From Progne subis subis (Eukaryota; Chordata; Aves; Passeriformes; Hirundinidae), in NCBI GenBank assembly GCA_022316685.1, contig JAKJHU010000024.1:2302501-2366500 (forward strand): a DNA stretch of 64,000 nucleotides, given 5' to 3'. Both the position numbers and the translations under genes were made by a program. Under the pieces are notes generated by a model. It ran no database searches, was not told where the DNA came from, and was given only the letters and a program-made list of their open reading frames with translations. Shown in pieces: positions 10,787-24,288 of this stretch (its first letter is position 1; each line of letters opens with the position of its first letter).

Positions 10787-13700
10787 AAGAAATCCACTCA
10801 TAGTAAGAAATTTCATCATGTGTACCTCATTTCTGGAATGTGGACTTTAAAATCTCAGAAGTTTTATTAGGTATTATTGATAAGAAAAGCACATTCAGAG
10901 GACATAGCTTCAACAAGAAACCTCAAGTAGTCTGTAAAGTTGACACAAATATTTTTTTTTATCACATGCTTTCCATTGGAGGAAAAAACTCCTTTTCCCT
11001 CTCCATCTTTCATGAAGTGCTTTATATTTGCAGACTGCATACCTTTTAAGGTCAAGGAAAACTAAAGTTGTCCTTTTATCTCTGGCTTTTTGATTATTTG
11101 TCTGGACTTAGGGCCAAACATCTTGCTCTAAATTTACAAGGTTGTTCATTCTTATGCACTTTACATAAAAAAAATCTTATCTTTAAAGCCATTGTGATTA
11201 GGGCATAGATTGTATTTAGAAGCTATTTTTTTATTATAGTTCTGATTTTGGCAGGGGGAAATATTGTACCATCTCTGTGTTCCGATTTTATTCACAACAT
11301 ACTACTTCTGCCATTCACTTCCACAGGTATTTAAGGAATTTAACTATATTCCTACATTGATAACGTCTTTCTCAGAACCATCTCAGAAAAGAGAGATTTA
11401 ATTTTGACTTTGAATTTGAATTTTTTTTTTTTCCCTATCTTTTCCTTCAAGCTTATTTTCCTAGCAGTTCGGTAATTCTAGTGCCATTTCCACCTCAACC
11501 TGAATGCTTTGGCTTTCAGATGGGTTGCAAAGGACCTCCTCGACTCTCAAGAGGGAATGACCTGAGTAACAGAGAAAAGAGCAATAGCTTTTTACACTCT
11601 TTTGTGTACCTTCTCCTTACCTTAATCTGAAAACAAAATGTCCAAACTTTGATTATGATAATAATTATATAAAAAGCCATAGCCCCTTTCATGTTCATTG
11701 CAACAATAATTTTTCTAAATGAACAACATAAAGAATCACCCAAAATGGTACAGATTAGGTTTATTTGGAAATAAACCGTCCGTCTTTTGCACTAGATTTT
11801 ACCTGTGCAATCAGAAATAAGAGTGCCAGGTTATGGCAGCTCAAACAAGGAGAAACTGTGATATGTGACTTGAAATATTTCCTGGGCAGCCCAAAGAAAA
11901 ACCTCAGACATTTGCAGCAATCTACTTCAGTACTGAAGTCACTGACACTTCTCTGCTTCTGCAACAGTTGCCTGAATTCCATTCTTTATACCTATATGTA
12001 TTTATTTTGTTTCATTCCAGGTCTCCCAATACATTTATTGCAGATAATTGAACAGCTTACAAACCCAGTCTATTAAAACAATTGTACAGGGTTTTACACC
12101 CAGTCTGTCTGGGTCCCTATTTAATCTTAGAAAATGAACAGTATTGCAAAAGCCATTATGTTGTTAATGCAAGAAAATTATGTTGAAGGGAGCTGGGGTA
12201 CCCCAGCAAATCTCCTTTTATTCTGCAGCTCTTTTCTTGCCTGAGTTTTGTTAATTTTTGGGTGCTGCTCATGAAGCCAGGAAAGCAGTAAAATCTTTGA
12301 AAAGCATGAAATAAATTCTGTTCAGTGAGTGGGTAATTGTTCAAGGTCATCTGTTCGTTGTCTTTGTCTTGATTGTTTGAATTAGTAGCTAATAATGGGG
12401 CTGAACCGTGAATGAATTATTATCCATAGGGCATATTTTGGGGAGTGTCAGGAAATATTACAGGGTAATTAAGGTTATCCAATAGCAAGGCTGTGTTACC
12501 AGCAGATGTCTAGTAATTACTATGTTTAAAAAGTGTGAGGATTAAACTAAGATTATAGCTTTTATATTGTCTGCCTTTACAAGTCAGACTTGGAATTTAT
12601 TCAGTTTATTCTGCTGCCCTTTTTCTTTTGTTCTGATTCTGTCACTTAAAATCCAACTTAAACACAGGCCTTTCCTGGTGAATTAAAATAAACATCAGCA
12701 GATGGTATGCACTACATGTGTATACAGAATAGCAGTGTGGTTATTGAGGACTACAAAGATAACTACATTGATAAATACTGCTATTATTTATTTGTTAACA
12801 AGTTCTGATTCCATTCTAGGGCTTGAACATTAGGTCTTTCAGGTCCTAAAATAGCACAAAGATTACTTTCTCTAAGTGTTTTTCAATACTGTAACAGTGT
12901 TTAATATGACAGGAGAACTCAATTGTTCATTTAAATTTAATTTATTGAAGTTGGGTATCTTCATGCAAAAACAAAACTCCTGAGTTCAAAGTTTTGTTGT
13001 TATTACTGACCCTAAGCTGGCTTAATGCTACCAGAGGCCAGGGAAGGGGAAGCATTTGTTTAGTCCTCGATCCAGCAAATTTGATTTTAGCAGATGGGCT
13101 GAAGGGAGATAATGTCATGGACAAGTATCTGTGGCATCTGGAATGTCTGGATTTAGCATAGTTGACTGGCACTGGTGTGAGGGGGCCAGCGTGGAATCTG
13201 TCTGTGCACAGCAAACCTCAGAGGTAACAAGAAACCTCTCAGGAGAAAAGGGTGATGACTAGGAAGAAAATGTCAGGACTTTGCGTGTTTATAGCCATAA
13301 AAGAGGAAAAGTGGGAGGTCTGAAAAATGGAGGAGAGCTACAAAATTAACATGACAGGGAAGGGAAATGGGGATAACAGTGAGTAAAGGTTTTGAGCAAG
13401 TGTTTATGTGGTCTATGGGACCTCTCAAGGAGGAACTCACTGGCAGATTGTTTTTTCCTTAACAATAATTTAAAACCCTGATCAAAATAAAAAGTTCACT
13501 TTGCAAGTTGTAGGTAACATCCCAAAGCCTAAACCCCTTTGATTCTGGCCTGCCAAGCCTTTACATATTTTTTTCATCTGACTAGCATGAAGCAGGGTAA
13601 ACTTTTTATTTATTTCTTTTGCATGCTGCTGACAGTGCAAGAGGGGTTTACACAGGAGCACTATGGATTTGGAAGTCTGGCTGCCATGTTAGTGATTTCT

Positions 13701-16414
13701 CTTGGTGTGTGGCTGGCAGCAGGTGAATCAGCCCATGGCAAACACAGCTGGTTGTTGCAGTACAAGCCCCTGCTCACTCTACCTGAAATTATCTTATGCC
13801 AGAGATACCCATTGATGCACAGGCTGTAATTTCAGAAATCATTATAGCCACACTAGAAGGAATCCTCTAATGTTGCTTTGACAGCATCTTTGGCTTTAAA
13901 ATAAGTCCAGCAAATGTTACATGTTTATGACAAAGGATTGTGCTGGTTCAAAAATGCCGATTATGTACTTGCGTGCCTGAGCAAGGAAAAGTAAGCAACA
14001 ATAACCTGACATGCCAGTGTGGGGAAGTGGCTTACCATGGACACAGTACCAGGGTGAAGCTTTGTCATGAACTGTCTAGGATGTGCAATGCACATTAATT
14101 GTCTTAATTGTATGTGGGATCTCATTAAAGTCAAAGGCATTTTTCAGTATCTAAAATTAAGGGCCTTGTGAAGTTTTTTACTTGGCTGAAAAACATTCTT
14201 ATAAAATTCTCACTTGACAAAATTGAAAATTAAAGCTAATACAAATTCAGAATCAAATTTAAATCTTCTGATATTTAAAAAGTGACTATAATCCAAATTG
14301 ATTTTCTTTGATATTAATTTTCGAAAAACCCCGAAGTTAGGACTTTTCACTTATTAACTCCTATTGGAATTAATGTTTGAGTGATGTAGAGGAAAAGCTA
14401 AGGACATGGAAGGGGAAGGACAGGAAAGGGCAGAAACAACCGAAAAACATTTGAGATTTCTGCAGGTAAAGATAGAGGTGAAATGCAAAGTATCTCTGAA
14501 TGTTTCTGCTTGTGATTATTGTGAGTTAAGGTCCATACTCACCCAGGTACATTACAATGAGATCCTCATCTGTTTAGGTTCCGGGCTTTTTAAAGTGGAG
14601 GCCCCTCATCAAATAAATTAAAAACTTCAATATCTATTAGTGCCTTCAGTAAAATACTGTAATGCCTCTTGTTTGTATTCCAAGTCATTGATATCCATAT
14701 GTTAATATGATAAATGGCAAAATCTGATGTAAAATGCTCTGGCCTTGTGAAAGACATCCATATTTCTTGGTTGTCCCATTATTATCATACAAATGTCTGA
14801 GTCAGAGCCTGTTTAAACTTAATGGGGGTATTTTTACTGACCTCATTGTACTTTGGATGCAAATTGAAAACTATATAACTCTTTTCTTTCTTTTTATTTT
14901 TGTTTTTTTTTATTAGCAAGTTATTAGCTTTATTTAAAGAAAGGTTGACTTTCTTTTGGTAGAATTAGTTAAAATAGAGCAGTAGGGAAAGAGAATGTTA
15001 AAACACCTAATCATACCTTTTGATCTAATTGTAAATTAACAACCACCAAATAAGTAAAAGCACCGCCGCTTTTATAGCATTCTGTATAGCTGAGAAAGGA
15101 GCTTAATGGAAAAGCTATATTTTACCCTAAAGCTTTTCTTTCACTGTAAGGAAAAGAAACACCAATGATCAAGTTTCCCTACACTGAGTTCACTATTGCA
15201 GCAGTAATACTTTAACTGAAATCTCAATACTACCAAACATAAACAGCAGTAAGCACACAGGGCACTGCAGTAACTCCCTCCAGTGTGCTAATAACGACCT
15301 GGGGTACCCCAGAGAAGAAAAGCAGACTGCAACTTCCTCAGGCTCTTTACACAAGAAGGAAGGAAATCAGAGTGTTCATTAATAATGAAGGAATAGCCAA
15401 CATAATGAAGATCTGTCATGTGTGAGACCTAGAAAAACCCAGTAAAGGTGGAAAATACTGTGGGAGTTGTGGTCTAATTTTAGGACATTTGCTGGTTTTC
15501 TTAACCTTAATCAACATGTGGCAAAGCCAGGCTTTTGCTTACTTTTCAAAAACTGTGTGCTTCTCTAAAACTGGGAATCTTCTGCACTCAAATTAATGTT
15601 CAACAATCTTCAACGTATGTAAGGAAAAAAAAAAAAAAAATCCATTCTTATGATGGGACATCTGGTTAGAGACCAGAGAAATGAACCAAAACACTAATGC
15701 AACTTAACAGTAAAAGTTGATTGAGCTTATGAGGTATATTAGGGACTGTACGGAACATCCCTGGTTTAAATGTATGCTGGGGGTTTTTTGGCATGTGTCA
15801 TTTTGCTTTTCACATTGATGCTGTTAAGCTGAAGTAGATTGTAGAGGGTTTTTTAACCTTTATTGTCCATCTTTTCCAAAATGAAAATAAAGAGTACAGA
15901 AGAAGATATGAAGAGTCAATACTTTGCCATATTATTTAAAGTAGAGGAATGACTACTGGTTTAGTCCCACCACATTTAGTCTCACATGTAGTGAAATGTT
16001 GCTATAAAACAGATGTAAAGTAATGAAGTTAATAAATTAAGGAATTCTAGTAGACAAAAAAAGGACTTTTTAATTTTCTTTTTTCAGTATTGGTTACATA
16101 TAAGAAATGGGAGAAGTTTGAATACTCTGTGTTTTTATTTTAACCTCAGAACAAACATTTAAATGCTGTAATTTTGGGTGGATGATTACTAATGACTTTC
16201 TTTGATTTAAACCTTAGATATTTCTAAAATTATCTCAACAGACATAAAATTAACAGTGTATGGAAATGAGTGAAACAAAATTGCTCACATTTAAGCAGCT
16301 AAGCACGTGTTGGCATGAGTGGAGTTACAGAGATAGGGAAGTTGCACTGGAGCCCTCAATTTGCTTTGCCAAGGTTTATAGGGTTGTATAAAATGTCTTT
16401 TCTGTCTGCAGTCT
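10787..16414. other. AT-rich non-coding DNA, no gene recognised
   Basis: No open frame exceeds 103 codons. Around 12355-12560 the sequence is rich in TAAT cores and looks like the conserved non-coding elements found near developmental genes, but this cannot be tested from one sequence. An A run of about 17 bases lies near 15625-15641. No transposable element is recognised over more than 5 kb. Confidence 0.5.
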
Positions 16415-16503
16415 GGGCTAGTGGAAGGTGTCCCTGCCCATGGGAGGGGGTTGAAATTAGATGGTATTTAGGGTCTCCTCCAACCCAAAACATGCTGTGT
16501 GTC
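16415..16503 (+). mobile_element. CR1 LINE 3' end fragment
   Basis: The sequence runs 'ctagtggaaggtgtccctgc', then 'gggggttgaaattagatggt', then 'ctcctccaacccaaaacatg'. This is the order of the 3' terminus of a bird CR1 LINE, where the phrases read 'tggaaggtgtccctgcccatggcag', 'gggttggaactagatgatct' and 'cccttccaacccaaaccatt'. The usual terminal ATTCTATG octamers are reduced to a 'atgctgtgtgtcc' remnant. It is a typical 5'-truncated CR1 insertion. Confidence 0.8.
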
Positions 16504-19500
16504 CTAAATCAGGTGTTTCCACACCGACCCCATGGCGTGGGCCAGCCCCATCCCAGGCTTAAAACCAGACGTTTATAGCTTGAAACTATTCATAATCAAA
16601 ATGAAGTTTTAATGAAGGTTAGTTTGCAAATCAAATAAGATATTCTATTATCTTTCGATCTAAGGCTATTATTTATTTAACGGTTTTGGTTAGGCCACTC
16701 AAGTAAGACTCCCATTTTTCATTATTCTTAAAATCATTGTGTGGAATTTGTGGCTGTAACTCTTGCTCTGAGAACAGTGCTAACAGTACAGTATGTGTGG
16801 TAATTTCTCATCTAAAATATGAACTCCAAGGTAAAACGTGGTGTGAAAGCCTATAACTTTAACTGGGTTTAATTTCAACACCTTTCAGATTATTACAGCT
16901 TAAATCTGAGGTATATTAAGCATTTTTGTGGACATTTGTTTTCTGTCAATCAAGAATGCATGCTCCAACATAAAATCTTAAAAGTAGGGGAAAGAATTTG
17001 CTGTAATTTCTTCAGTTCCCTTTTCTACTTTTGTAAATCTCTTGAAAAATATCCCACCTAAAGATTGTTTTCTTTTTTGACTTCAAATATAACTTGTTTT
17101 AGATGAGAATAAATAATTTGATGTTTGTTTTAGATCAGCAATTCTCTCATCTGGTTCTGGACTTCATGAGCATTATGGCTGGTGTTTATTTTTAACATGT
17201 TAAATCAGAAAGGAAATAAAAATGGTCATTCCTTGAAACATGATTTGCTGAACTCTTAAAAAGAAAAGGGTAATTTAGAAGGGTATCCTGTGACAGGAAA
17301 TGACAAGCTCCCTTCACCCTGGTATATTGGTTTAGGAGGGAGATGCTTGCTCAGAAAAAGCAATACATTTTCTAGTCACCGGACAGTCTGAGGATTTGAG
17401 GAGGAGGTGGGGAGGGGCTGAGGCTTTGCACTAAAAAGGCTGGAGTCATCAGACTTTAAAATAGCATGTGTGGCCTTTTTCAGTGAAAATAGAGAGTAAT
17501 GTGGCTATAAAAAGCAAAGTAAACTACCAGTTGACTGCCTCTTTTATGCCATGCACATCTTTGAAGGTTAAATTTGTTATTTTAGAAAAACATAGGGTAG
17601 GTTGGAAAAGAAAACCCAGGTTGTTTGGCTTCAGTTCTTTATTATGTGAAATCAAAACGTCATCTCACACTGAAGAAGGAAAAATACTCACCTTTAGTGT
17701 TGTGTTTATGAACAGAACTATGCTATCTTTTAAAATTCCATTAATAACATTATCTAGTGTTTAACACTTTAGCATAGTTTGTGGACATGAAATTGACTGT
17801 CATATTAACTTGCAGCTATAAAAAGGAAATTCACAGGTTCATGAGAGTGTGAAGAAATAAATGTCCAAACTCTAAACATTTTCAGTTTTTAAACTTTCTC
17901 TTATGCATCCAGTTTTCTAAAAAATGCTGCATTTTTTCATCTTAATGTTCGTCAGATATGAGAAATGTGCAAATCACTAGTGACCTTTTTGATTTTATAG
18001 GTTTATTGAAAGAAAATGAAAGAAAAAAGATGTACAGATTTGAAGAGAAAAATGAAATTAGGCATCTTATTCTCAATATGAAATACCTGTAATGAAGGCA
18101 GGTCTCATGAAAGTTAGAGACACCTGTGGATTGCCTGAAATAGTAATGCTTAAAATGTGTTTACCTCATTTTGTTAACCTTTTCTTGAATTTTCTATTCC
18201 TAATGCTTTATCCAAGTAATATCTAATGTGAGGAGAAACTTTTGGTTTTTTTTTTTTTCCCTGTCTTAGCAGCAGTGGAGTTCATGTATGTAAAGACAGA
18301 ATTATGAAAATATTAGTATACATTAAAAATCGGGTTTGAAAATGGGCAAAAATGCAGGAAACCTTTGAAGTATTTTAGAAGATCTAATTTTATTCATCCG
18401 ATGTTGAAAACACACGGCTGTAGCCCAAATCTACAAAGTTGTTCAGAAGTCTCAGGACTTCAGCTCTGTAAAAAGCTCTCTTCTCTCACTGCCTGGTCTG
18501 GAAACTGTCTATTTTTGCAAGAACTATTTGGCTTCTCTAGACATTTCAACTCTTTGGATCGCAAATCACCTTTAACAATTAGAATTAGTAATTCATCTTC
18601 TTTAAGCTACACAATACAATCACCCTCAATGTAATTTAGGACATGGACCAACTGTTTGAGACATCATTTTGTATATGTGATTTTTTTTTTTTTTTACAGT
18701 TAAAGTTGTTAATAATTATAGCAGTTCCAGGAAATTTGACACTGTTGTATCAAATTTTTCCCTTTCTCTTTCTCTACAACCCTTCTTAAACACATTGAAA
18801 ATGACGCTTTCAGGGATTCATGTTCCGTATCTTTTTTTCTACAACAACTTAACTGCCACCCTCTCCCCTTTCTTCTGTAAGTTATTCTCCATTCTGAAAG
18901 TGTTTTCTAATGCTTGGAAAATTGCTTACTAAATTATAATGTTTATTTGGGGGGAATTAGAGCTGTTGGATAGCAATATCTTGTCTGTCTGAATTCTTTT
19001 CATCTATATAATTTTCTGGCTATTCCTAATGTCACCTTTCCTCCTTTCCTAAAGAAAATTGTTTTTATATGTCAGGCGTTTTTTTGGTTCTTATCTATAT
19101 ACACACACAAATGGATTTAAATTAGAACTGATATTTTTTAATAATTTAATGAACATGCACTGTTAAAAGGCAACTGAGTCACAGCCATGGTATAAAACAT
19201 ATGGGTGATCTTACACTTTTAACTTTGGGGAGTTGAGTAACTAATCAGTTCATTCACAAATTAGGAATTTCTACGCATTCATGGAGTTTTTTTCAAAGTA
19301 TGGTCATAGTTTGTTCTACTATTCAGTTTTCTATTTCAAAGAAACAATAACATTTTCAGAAAAGCTTATTGAAGTGAATTTAAAACAGCTTTCAAAAACA
19401 TGTTCACCTGAAGAAAGTAGCTGGAAAAGGAGCACAATGAGGAAGGAAAAGGAACACTGGGAGGAAAAATGTTACTGCTTTTGGATGCTGTGGCACTGGG

Positions 19501-21234
19501 AAGTTCCTCCCTGCTACGATTATATTGTGAGCTGGTGTTTGGATATTGGTTCAATGCAATGTGGTAACCTGAACAGTTCATGTCTGAAGGAAGTTCATAC
19601 ATTTGTTAATTAGTTTTAAATATCTGCCTCAGGGCATTAAATCAATTAGGCTGAATATCTCACACAGCAAATTGGTAAATAAACCTACAGGTGTTTCTTC
19701 TAACGTGCAGATTAATAAGAAAATATTATTATTATTGAAAGCCCATTTCTAGTGTTTCTGTCCTTGACATAAGATAGAGTGAGTAATTTTTCAGGGCCTG
19801 CAGAGCTGAGGGTTTTTCCCACTGGTGTTGACAAGTGGGGAGTGTTGCCCATTCTGTGTTCCCAGAGCGGGAGGTGCAGCAGAGCTGAGAGTGCATGAGG
19901 TGCTGAGCTAAAGTGAAAATATCCCTGAACGAGGACTGGTGGTGGGAGTGAAGAGGCAGCAGTCCTTCAGCTGGGCAGACAAAACAGGAAAAAGAGGGAG
20001 GAGCTCACCCAAGAAATAGAATAATGTCAACTATTTCACATGGGCTATGTCTAACAACATAGAATGTGCCTTGCTGAGTAAGCCAGGCCAATATGTAAGC
20101 ATAATCCAGCATTCAAAAGATGATGATCATCATCATCTCCATCTGTGCCTGTGTGTTTTCACAAAAATGAAACAGAATATCTTATTTTCTTATGTAAGTG
20201 ATATGTGATAGCCTTTTTCTGCCTTTTCCCCCTATTATTTAAAAATCAGGGGAGAAAAATTTTTAGAAATCTGTGAGCTAATGAACCTCTGGTTGTTGCA
20301 AGCTAGAAGAGTATAATAGAAAAGCATGACTGCTTGGTACTTGTGCATTTCACTAGCATTTGTTGATAATCAGTGCTGGAGGCAAGCCTGAGACCACCAC
20401 ACACTGACACCAACCCTCCAGCAGGGTCACTTTACCTGCTTATGAACAGACCTGTCCCACCCAGACTGAAAGGAGATGGCTGGTACGTTAGGGAAGTTGT
20501 TTTCTCCAGCTTAGTATTGGAAGGAATCTTCCAGATCAGAACATTTAGCCAGATGCTGTTCCGTGTCTAGAGGGCTGGGAAAGGTGAAATTTTGCAATTG
20601 CTGAAAAAGAGGACGAGAAGCAGGGTTTTCTATGGTATTTCCCACAGTGGAACGGAAAATAAGAGGTGAAAGAAAAAGATGAAGCAAGGGAGGAAAAAAA
20701 GCCAAACCCACCACCACCAAAACCTAGTACACCTTCCATATTTCAGTAAAGGATGTGGAAAGATTTCTACCCTTCCGGGAGTCATTCCTTTGGAGCACTC
20801 TGTAACGAGGCACTGTGTACTGCATCACTTTTTTTTCCCCTGAGCCAGTGTCCCTTTTGTTTCAGAACCTCTCAGGCAGCCTGTCAGTCTCTGCCTTTAC
20901 GGCTTCGTGTACTTCAAGAGGTCTCACTAAACCAAACAGCCCATAGTACTAGAGCACAAGAAGTTTTTCTTTGAACCTGCCAAGTGTTGAAGTGCCACAC
21001 TGTGGGCAGGGTGACAGTTCTGAAAGCAGAAAGTCTGCCAGGAAGGTGAGGAAGGAGGCAGCTGCCTGGCTAGAGCAAAGGAAGGTCAGGAGGATATGGG
21101 ATGGTAGTCGGGAGGATATGGAGTGACAGAAAGGTACCCATGCATGGCTGGTTTGCTTAGTGTCCCAAGGAGGACTTCTCTGTTGAGGCTGGATAAGAAG
21201 AGAGCACAACTTGGGTTTTGCCAGAGAAGGTGAG

Positions 21235-21283
21235 ATCTGTGGTTCACCAAATGTTACACAAAAAAAATCGGTGAATCACAGAT
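21235..21283. repeat. 14-bp inverted repeat with 21-base loop
   Basis: The left arm ATCTGTGGTTCACC (21235-21248) is complementary to GGTGAATCACAG plus 'at' (21270-21283) with one mismatch. In RNA that mismatch would be a G-U pair. The stem is shorter than a typical microRNA precursor, so I do not call an RNA gene. Confidence 0.7.
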
Positions 21284-22899
21284 GCTGTGTGTATTTTGAC
21301 CTTTTCCCACCTATAAATACTATTTTTTTACCTCACAAAACACAAACTTTGTTGTATTTCCTATACTAGAGGGTCCTTTTTTGCTTCATGATCTTTCTTA
21401 CAGATTTGATAAACTCTCCCTCAAGACCCTGTAAGATGATATTAGCCAATAGTGCTAACATCAAAGGTTCTTTATTGAATATGATCAAGGAATCTCTAAT
21501 GTCAATACAAGGGGCGTTTGTTTTGCAGCTGGTTGGCAGCCAGCCAGTTTCTGTGCAGTTATGGAGCTCCTTAATGCTGAAGTGGCTTTAAAAGCGTGGT
21601 GAAAAAGACTGATGGAAGGCCTACAACTCTAGACTGTGCAGGAAAGGGATTGCTTGTGTCTTTCAAAGGTAATATTTTTTAGTTTATATTTAAAAGGGGT
21701 GGAAAGGAAAGAAAGAAAAATGAAGGTAAAAAAGCAACTCCATATTTTTTCAGCTGTGTGTGCCAACCTGGCAACCAGTGCGAATTAGTGAAATGTTACC
21801 AGTGACCCCTTTTCTCATCAAAGATGAATAAATTAAGTGAGGTAGAAAATTTAACATTAAATATACAGTAGAATAGCAGAAACTGTTGTGACCCTCCTTG
21901 CTAGGAATTTTGTGCCTCTGGATTTCAGTTCTTGTGGTGGCAGGCAGAAACACGAGACACTTCAGCCCTGACTTGATTCACACAGTGTCCACGTGAATGA
22001 CCAAGGGTTGAATTTGTCCACTGCAAAGTATGCATTCAAAGGAAGCTTAGCAGCAAGTTATTTTGGAATTTGTCCCATTTATATCCTAGGCTTGTGAGAC
22101 ACAGCAGCACCTCTACCTTGGGCAGCTGCACACCTTGTTTATGGATGTTTCTTTCAATGCCATTGGGATAAATCACCCTAAAACTTAAGTGATGTTGTCA
22201 GGCATCTTCTAGCAGTGTTGGAGGTGTGGAACTGGCTGAAGGCTGTCTTGGTGAGACAGCTGAAAGACAAAGTTTTCTCTCTGCTGCAAGATTTTGGAGC
22301 AGTGCTGCAGGATTCAGTGTATCATCCATCTATATAAAGCTCAGATACAGATGGTGGCTAGCTATAGGCTAGCTGCAATATGGACAGATTATTTTTACTC
22401 AGTTGTGTATGAATGGATTCAGGTTGCTGCATTATCTCCTTGGATTATGTATGTTAATTTTTTACATTCAAAAAATGTGTATCTCTGTCTCTGCTAATGT
22501 TCTGTCACCTATACAAACAAAAGCGTGTGAATAGTAAAATTGTGTCTTCATCCTGCTTTCCCAGCCCAAGACCGAAAAACCCACAAGTCCAAACTTTAGG
22601 CTACCCTGAAGTGAATGAAATAAGACTCCATTGGTTTGGCATATTATCAGCTGATGCCATTGTTAACCCGTGAAGGCAGGGATAGATTTTGAACACCTCA
22701 GTGCATGGGAGCAGCGAGTGAGCCCTGAAAGGAGCGTCAGTGAAAGCTCCTCATCCCACTGCACTTGCTGGCACAGAAATGAGAAACGTTTTGTTTATAA
22801 CCTTAATGCTTTTGTACTAATATTGGTTACAAAATCTAAACTGTGCCTTAATGCTGCAGAATGGGTTTGCACAAAGTGTGGAAGAGCAGGATGAAAGCT

Positions 22900-22928
22900 G
22901 TGACGCGCAGCACGCTGTGGCGCGTCAC
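22900..22928. repeat. 8-bp CpG-rich inverted repeat
   Basis: GTGACGCG (22900-22907) and CGCGTCAC (22921-22928) are exact reverse complements around a 13-base loop. The core holds several CpGs in a window where CpG is otherwise rare. It contains a TGACGCG sequence that resembles a CRE half-site. No function can be assigned. Confidence 0.75.
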
Positions 22929-24163
22929 TCGTGAGCTGGGACAGGACAGGGACGTTGGGTTCAGTGCTCCTTTTCTCGTGAAGGGAGAGAATCAAAGTGT
23001 GATAGCTGACAACCTGGAGTTTGTGTTCACACTGACAGATATTCATATCTATGGATGTGAAATTTCCAAACAAGCTCGTAGGGATAAATAAAAATAAACA
23101 ATCAAATGCTTACGGTCTGATGAGGGCATACGTTTACTTCTGATTTGGAACAAGTATGTTGGAATCTGATATTTGTTTTGTTACCAACAATGAGCTATTT
23201 CTAATTTTAGTGGTTTGCATGGTCATTTTTTAAAAAATGAAACTAAAATGTAAAGGATGGCTGTTTCTTTACAAGGCTGTTTGCATGGAGAGTTTAATTA
23301 AGATGTGGTAATTTAAAGATATTTTTACAAGAAAAATAGTCTTTAATTCTTTTATAATTGGTGAACATACTCATTAAATTAAAAATGTTCATTTAAACTA
23401 AAATGTTTAAATAGGTTCTTAGTGTCTAAATTAAAATTTTGAACTGAATTTAGGTCATATCCATAGCTTTAGTTGGTGTAAAAGTATAAAACTGGCAAAA
23501 ATTAACTGCTTTTTTGACAATAGGAAACACAGAAAATCAGCTTTTTGCAATGGAAAAAATTTGTACATGTTCTACATTTGAATGTTTATCTCATTTGAAT
23601 TTCCTGCATTAAAAAAAAAAAAGATGTTTTATGAATTAGAAAAGTGAAAAGAAAACATAAACCATAGGATGAACTTGTCTGATGTTTAAACACAAACATT
23701 AAGGAGCTGAACAGCCTTGATATCAAACTAAAAAACCTATAATTATGCATTGGAAGTAGAATTAAAGCTATTTCCACTAAGCTCTATAAAAACATTGCTG
23801 ATAATCCTCTTCTGATTTTTAGCTGATAAAAAATCTAGTGAAAAAATAAAAACCTGCAATTTCAGAATTTTCCTTTGAGATACTCTCTTAAATAAGTAGA
23901 GGAAATTAGAATAGTCACCTACTTGCATATTGTCTTTGTTGCATCTTTTTGTGGATGGTTCTGGATACTGTTCCTTTTTCCCTCCTACACTAAGTCCTTC
24001 AGTCTTTCGTCTCTTACTAACTCTCCCAAATCAGGATGCAAGACAACTTTCTGAACTGCTGTAGCAGTCAAGTAAACCCAAATGGTTCTTATTCTAACTC
24101 CATGAAAAGCTTTCTAATATTGGAATCAACTGCAAATTTCCACTTGGCTTTTAACTGTTCACC

Positions 24164-24288
24164 TAACTTTTGATATTGTCCTATTTCTTTACAAAATCCA
24201 TTTTTTATTTTTCCTATATTGCTGTAACTTTTGATATTGTCCTATTTCTTTACAAAATCCATTTTTTATTTTTCCTATATTGCTGTAA
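24164..24288. repeat. 61-bp tandem duplication, apparently identical copies
   Basis: Copy one (24164-24224) and copy two (24225-24285) read the same at every base I compared, starting 'taacttttgatattgtccta'. A further 'taa' follows, giving about 2.05 copies. Identity in neutral AT-rich DNA implies a very recent event or an assembly error. The duplication lengthens a plus-strand open frame at 24170-24352, which has no other support. Confidence 0.95.

Larger units (their letters stand above)
16504..24163. other. AT-rich non-coding DNA, no gene recognised
   Basis: The longest open frame is 110 codons (19281-19613, plus strand) with no recognisable domain. Small palindromic features are a GATGATGATCATCATC core near 20119-20139, an inverted repeat at 21235-21283, and a CpG-containing stem at 22900-22928. 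No interspersed repeat is recognised, although diverged ones may have been missed. Confidence 0.5.

Noticed and set aside
10468..10797. 109-codon minus-strand open frame
   Set aside because: It overlaps a CR1-like 3' fragment (10560-10786), which explains its similarity to the fragment at 9481-9617.
20119..20139. GATGATGATCATCATC palindrome
   Set aside because: It is a short trinucleotide simple repeat meeting its own complement and needs no special explanation.
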